Origin: Phycisphaerales bacterium UBA2402
GTDB taxonomy: Bacteria > Planctomycetota > Phycisphaerae > Phycisphaerales > UBA1924
Direction of reading: 5' to 3'
DNA length: 5,989 nt
NCBI GenBank assembly: GCA_002343715.1
Contig: DDSA01000070.1
Coordinates: forward strand, 1-5,989
The stretch's first letter is position 1, and each line of letters opens with the position of its first letter. The position numbers and the translations under genes were made by a program. Shown here piece after piece: positions 5,191 to 5,989 of this stretch. Below the pieces are notes generated by a model. It saw only the letters and a program-made list of their open reading frames with translations. It was not told the origin of the DNA and did not search any database.

Positions 5191-5989
5191 ATGGCACACT
5201 CCCGCTCATCGTTCTGGCTCCTGACGGCCATCGGCGCGATGCTTTTCTCGCTTCTCGCCCTTCCCGCATCAGCCCAGACTCCCGGCAGCGTGGTGACCTT
5301 TGGCCCCGGCACGCCGCCCCAGGCGCCTCCCCAGCCGCCCGCCGGGATGTACTACAAAAAAGTGGTTGTCGGACAAAACTTCGGCATGGCCCTTCGAAAT
5401 GATGGGCTGGTCTTCGGTTTCGGAGATGTAGCGGGGTTTCCTTACGGCTCAACGCCGTGCAAGCAGATCGCCGCGCAAGCGGCTTTTGGGATCGCCATTT
5501 CGACAGAAGGGCGCTTGTTCACGGTTGGCCCTTCCCCAACGGTGCCTCCCATCCTGGCGAGCGATGCCGACTGCGGCGGTGGACTGGTGGCCGCGGTGCT
5601 CCCGGACGGGCGGCTCGCATTTTATGGTCAAGGCGCATCGACCTACCAGACAGCCTTCGGCGCTGTGAACGGCCCCTTTGCCCGTGTCATCGTCAGTATC
5701 AGCGCAACCGCCGTCACGGCCATCCGGACGGACGGATCGCTTGTATGCCGGGCCTCCAACGGTTCGACGATCTCAACCCCGGCCGGTTCTTTTCGGCTCG
5801 CCGCGGGGCATACCACTACGTTTATCGGTCTTCGTGCCAACGGCTCGCTCGAAGCATGGGGACCCGCCGCCGCGGATCTCAATCCGCTGCCCACGGGCAC
5901 CTTTGTCCACTTGGACATGGGCGTTACAAACGGCATCTACGCCATGGCCGTGCGGACCAACGGCCAGCCGTTGATCTGGGGGCCTGGGT
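5191..5989 (+). CDS. Secreted RCC1-like repeat (beta-propeller) protein, C-terminus cut by window edge
   Basis: 266 codons are visible and the frame is still open at the right edge. Residues 1-28 form a signal peptide (Arg at 5, hydrophobic core WLLTAIGAMLFSLLALP, cut after ASA at 28), so the product is exported. A short Pro-rich linker (41-50) leads to at least six imperfect repeats of about 33-42 residues. Each has the pattern small-hydrophobic-Ala-hydrophobic-x-x-Asp/Asn-Gly-x-hydrophobic, usually followed by an aromatic residue and Gly: GMALRNDGLVFGFG (65-78), GIAISTEGRLFTVG (100-113), VAAVLPDGRLAFYG (133-146), VTAIRTDGSLVC (175-186), FIGLRANGSLEAWG (211-224), AMAVRTNGQPLIWG (251-264). 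This matches the blade motif of RCC1 repeats, which build a beta-propeller. Bacterial secreted RCC1-like proteins generally have unknown or binding roles; no enzymatic residue is visible. The ATG at 5191 precedes the full signal peptide but has no clear Shine-Dalgarno sequence; the ATG at 5239 (codon 17) would destroy the signal. Confidence 0.82.
   Translation, partial: MAHSRSSFWLLTAIGAMLFSLLALPASAQTPGSVVTFGPGTPPQAPPQPPAGMYYKKVVVGQNFGMALRNDGLVFGFGDVAGFPYGSTPCKQIAAQAAFGIAISTEGRLFTVGPSPTVPPILASDADCGGGLVAAVLPDGRLAFYGQGASTYQTAFGAVNGPFARVIVSISATAVTAIRTDGSLVCRASNGSTISTPAGSFRLAAGHTTTFIGLRANGSLEAWGPAAADLNPLPTGTFVHLDMGVTNGIYAMAVRTNGQPLIWGPG

Noticed and set aside
4998..5402. A 134-residue plus-strand frame starting before the RCC1-like gene
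   Set aside because: It runs in a different frame through the signal peptide and first repeats of the RCC1-like protein and shows no motif of its own.

Overview
The window looks like chromosome from a GC-rich bacterium, most probably a planctomycete close to the Phycisphaerae. The strongest clue is the 221-residue secreted protein at 2530-3195, which ends in a Pro-Gly anchor, an Ala/Leu/Gly helix and RRRR; this PEP-CTERM variant is very common in that group. The lineage is an inference, since there is no rRNA or other phylogenetic marker here.

Layout, left to right. (1) 1-2141, minus strand: most of a tssH/clpV gene, the AAA+ disaggregase that recycles the contracted sheath of a type VI secretion system (T6SS). 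Its start is inside the window; the last part of the second ATPase domain runs off the left edge. The only long plus-strand frame here is the antisense shadow of tssH. (2) 2142-2529: a 388-bp divergent intergenic region with a plausible tssH promoter and, next to the following gene, a nested stem-loop leader. (3) 2530-3195, plus strand: the PEP-CTERM-type exported protein. (4) 3196-3375: a convergent intergenic region with three perfect hairpins; the outer two share a 13-nt core in opposite orientation and the middle one is a good bidirectional terminator candidate. (5) 4985 down to 3376, minus strand: a two-gene operon, psd then pssA, overlapping by 10 bp. PssA makes phosphatidylserine from CDP-diacylglycerol and L-serine, and Psd decarboxylates it to phosphatidylethanolamine. 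(6) 4986-5190: a short divergent intergenic region unusually rich in palindromes. (7) 5191-5989, plus strand, cut by the right edge: a secreted protein built of RCC1-like repeats.

The phospholipid pair is ordinary housekeeping. The accessory content is the T6SS ATPase, pointing to a possible T6SS cluster to the left of the window, and two secreted proteins (one anchored, one propeller-like). No mobile element, CRISPR array, tRNA or rRNA was found. The window alone does not prove a new system; the best leads are the T6SS locus and the structured intergenic regions.
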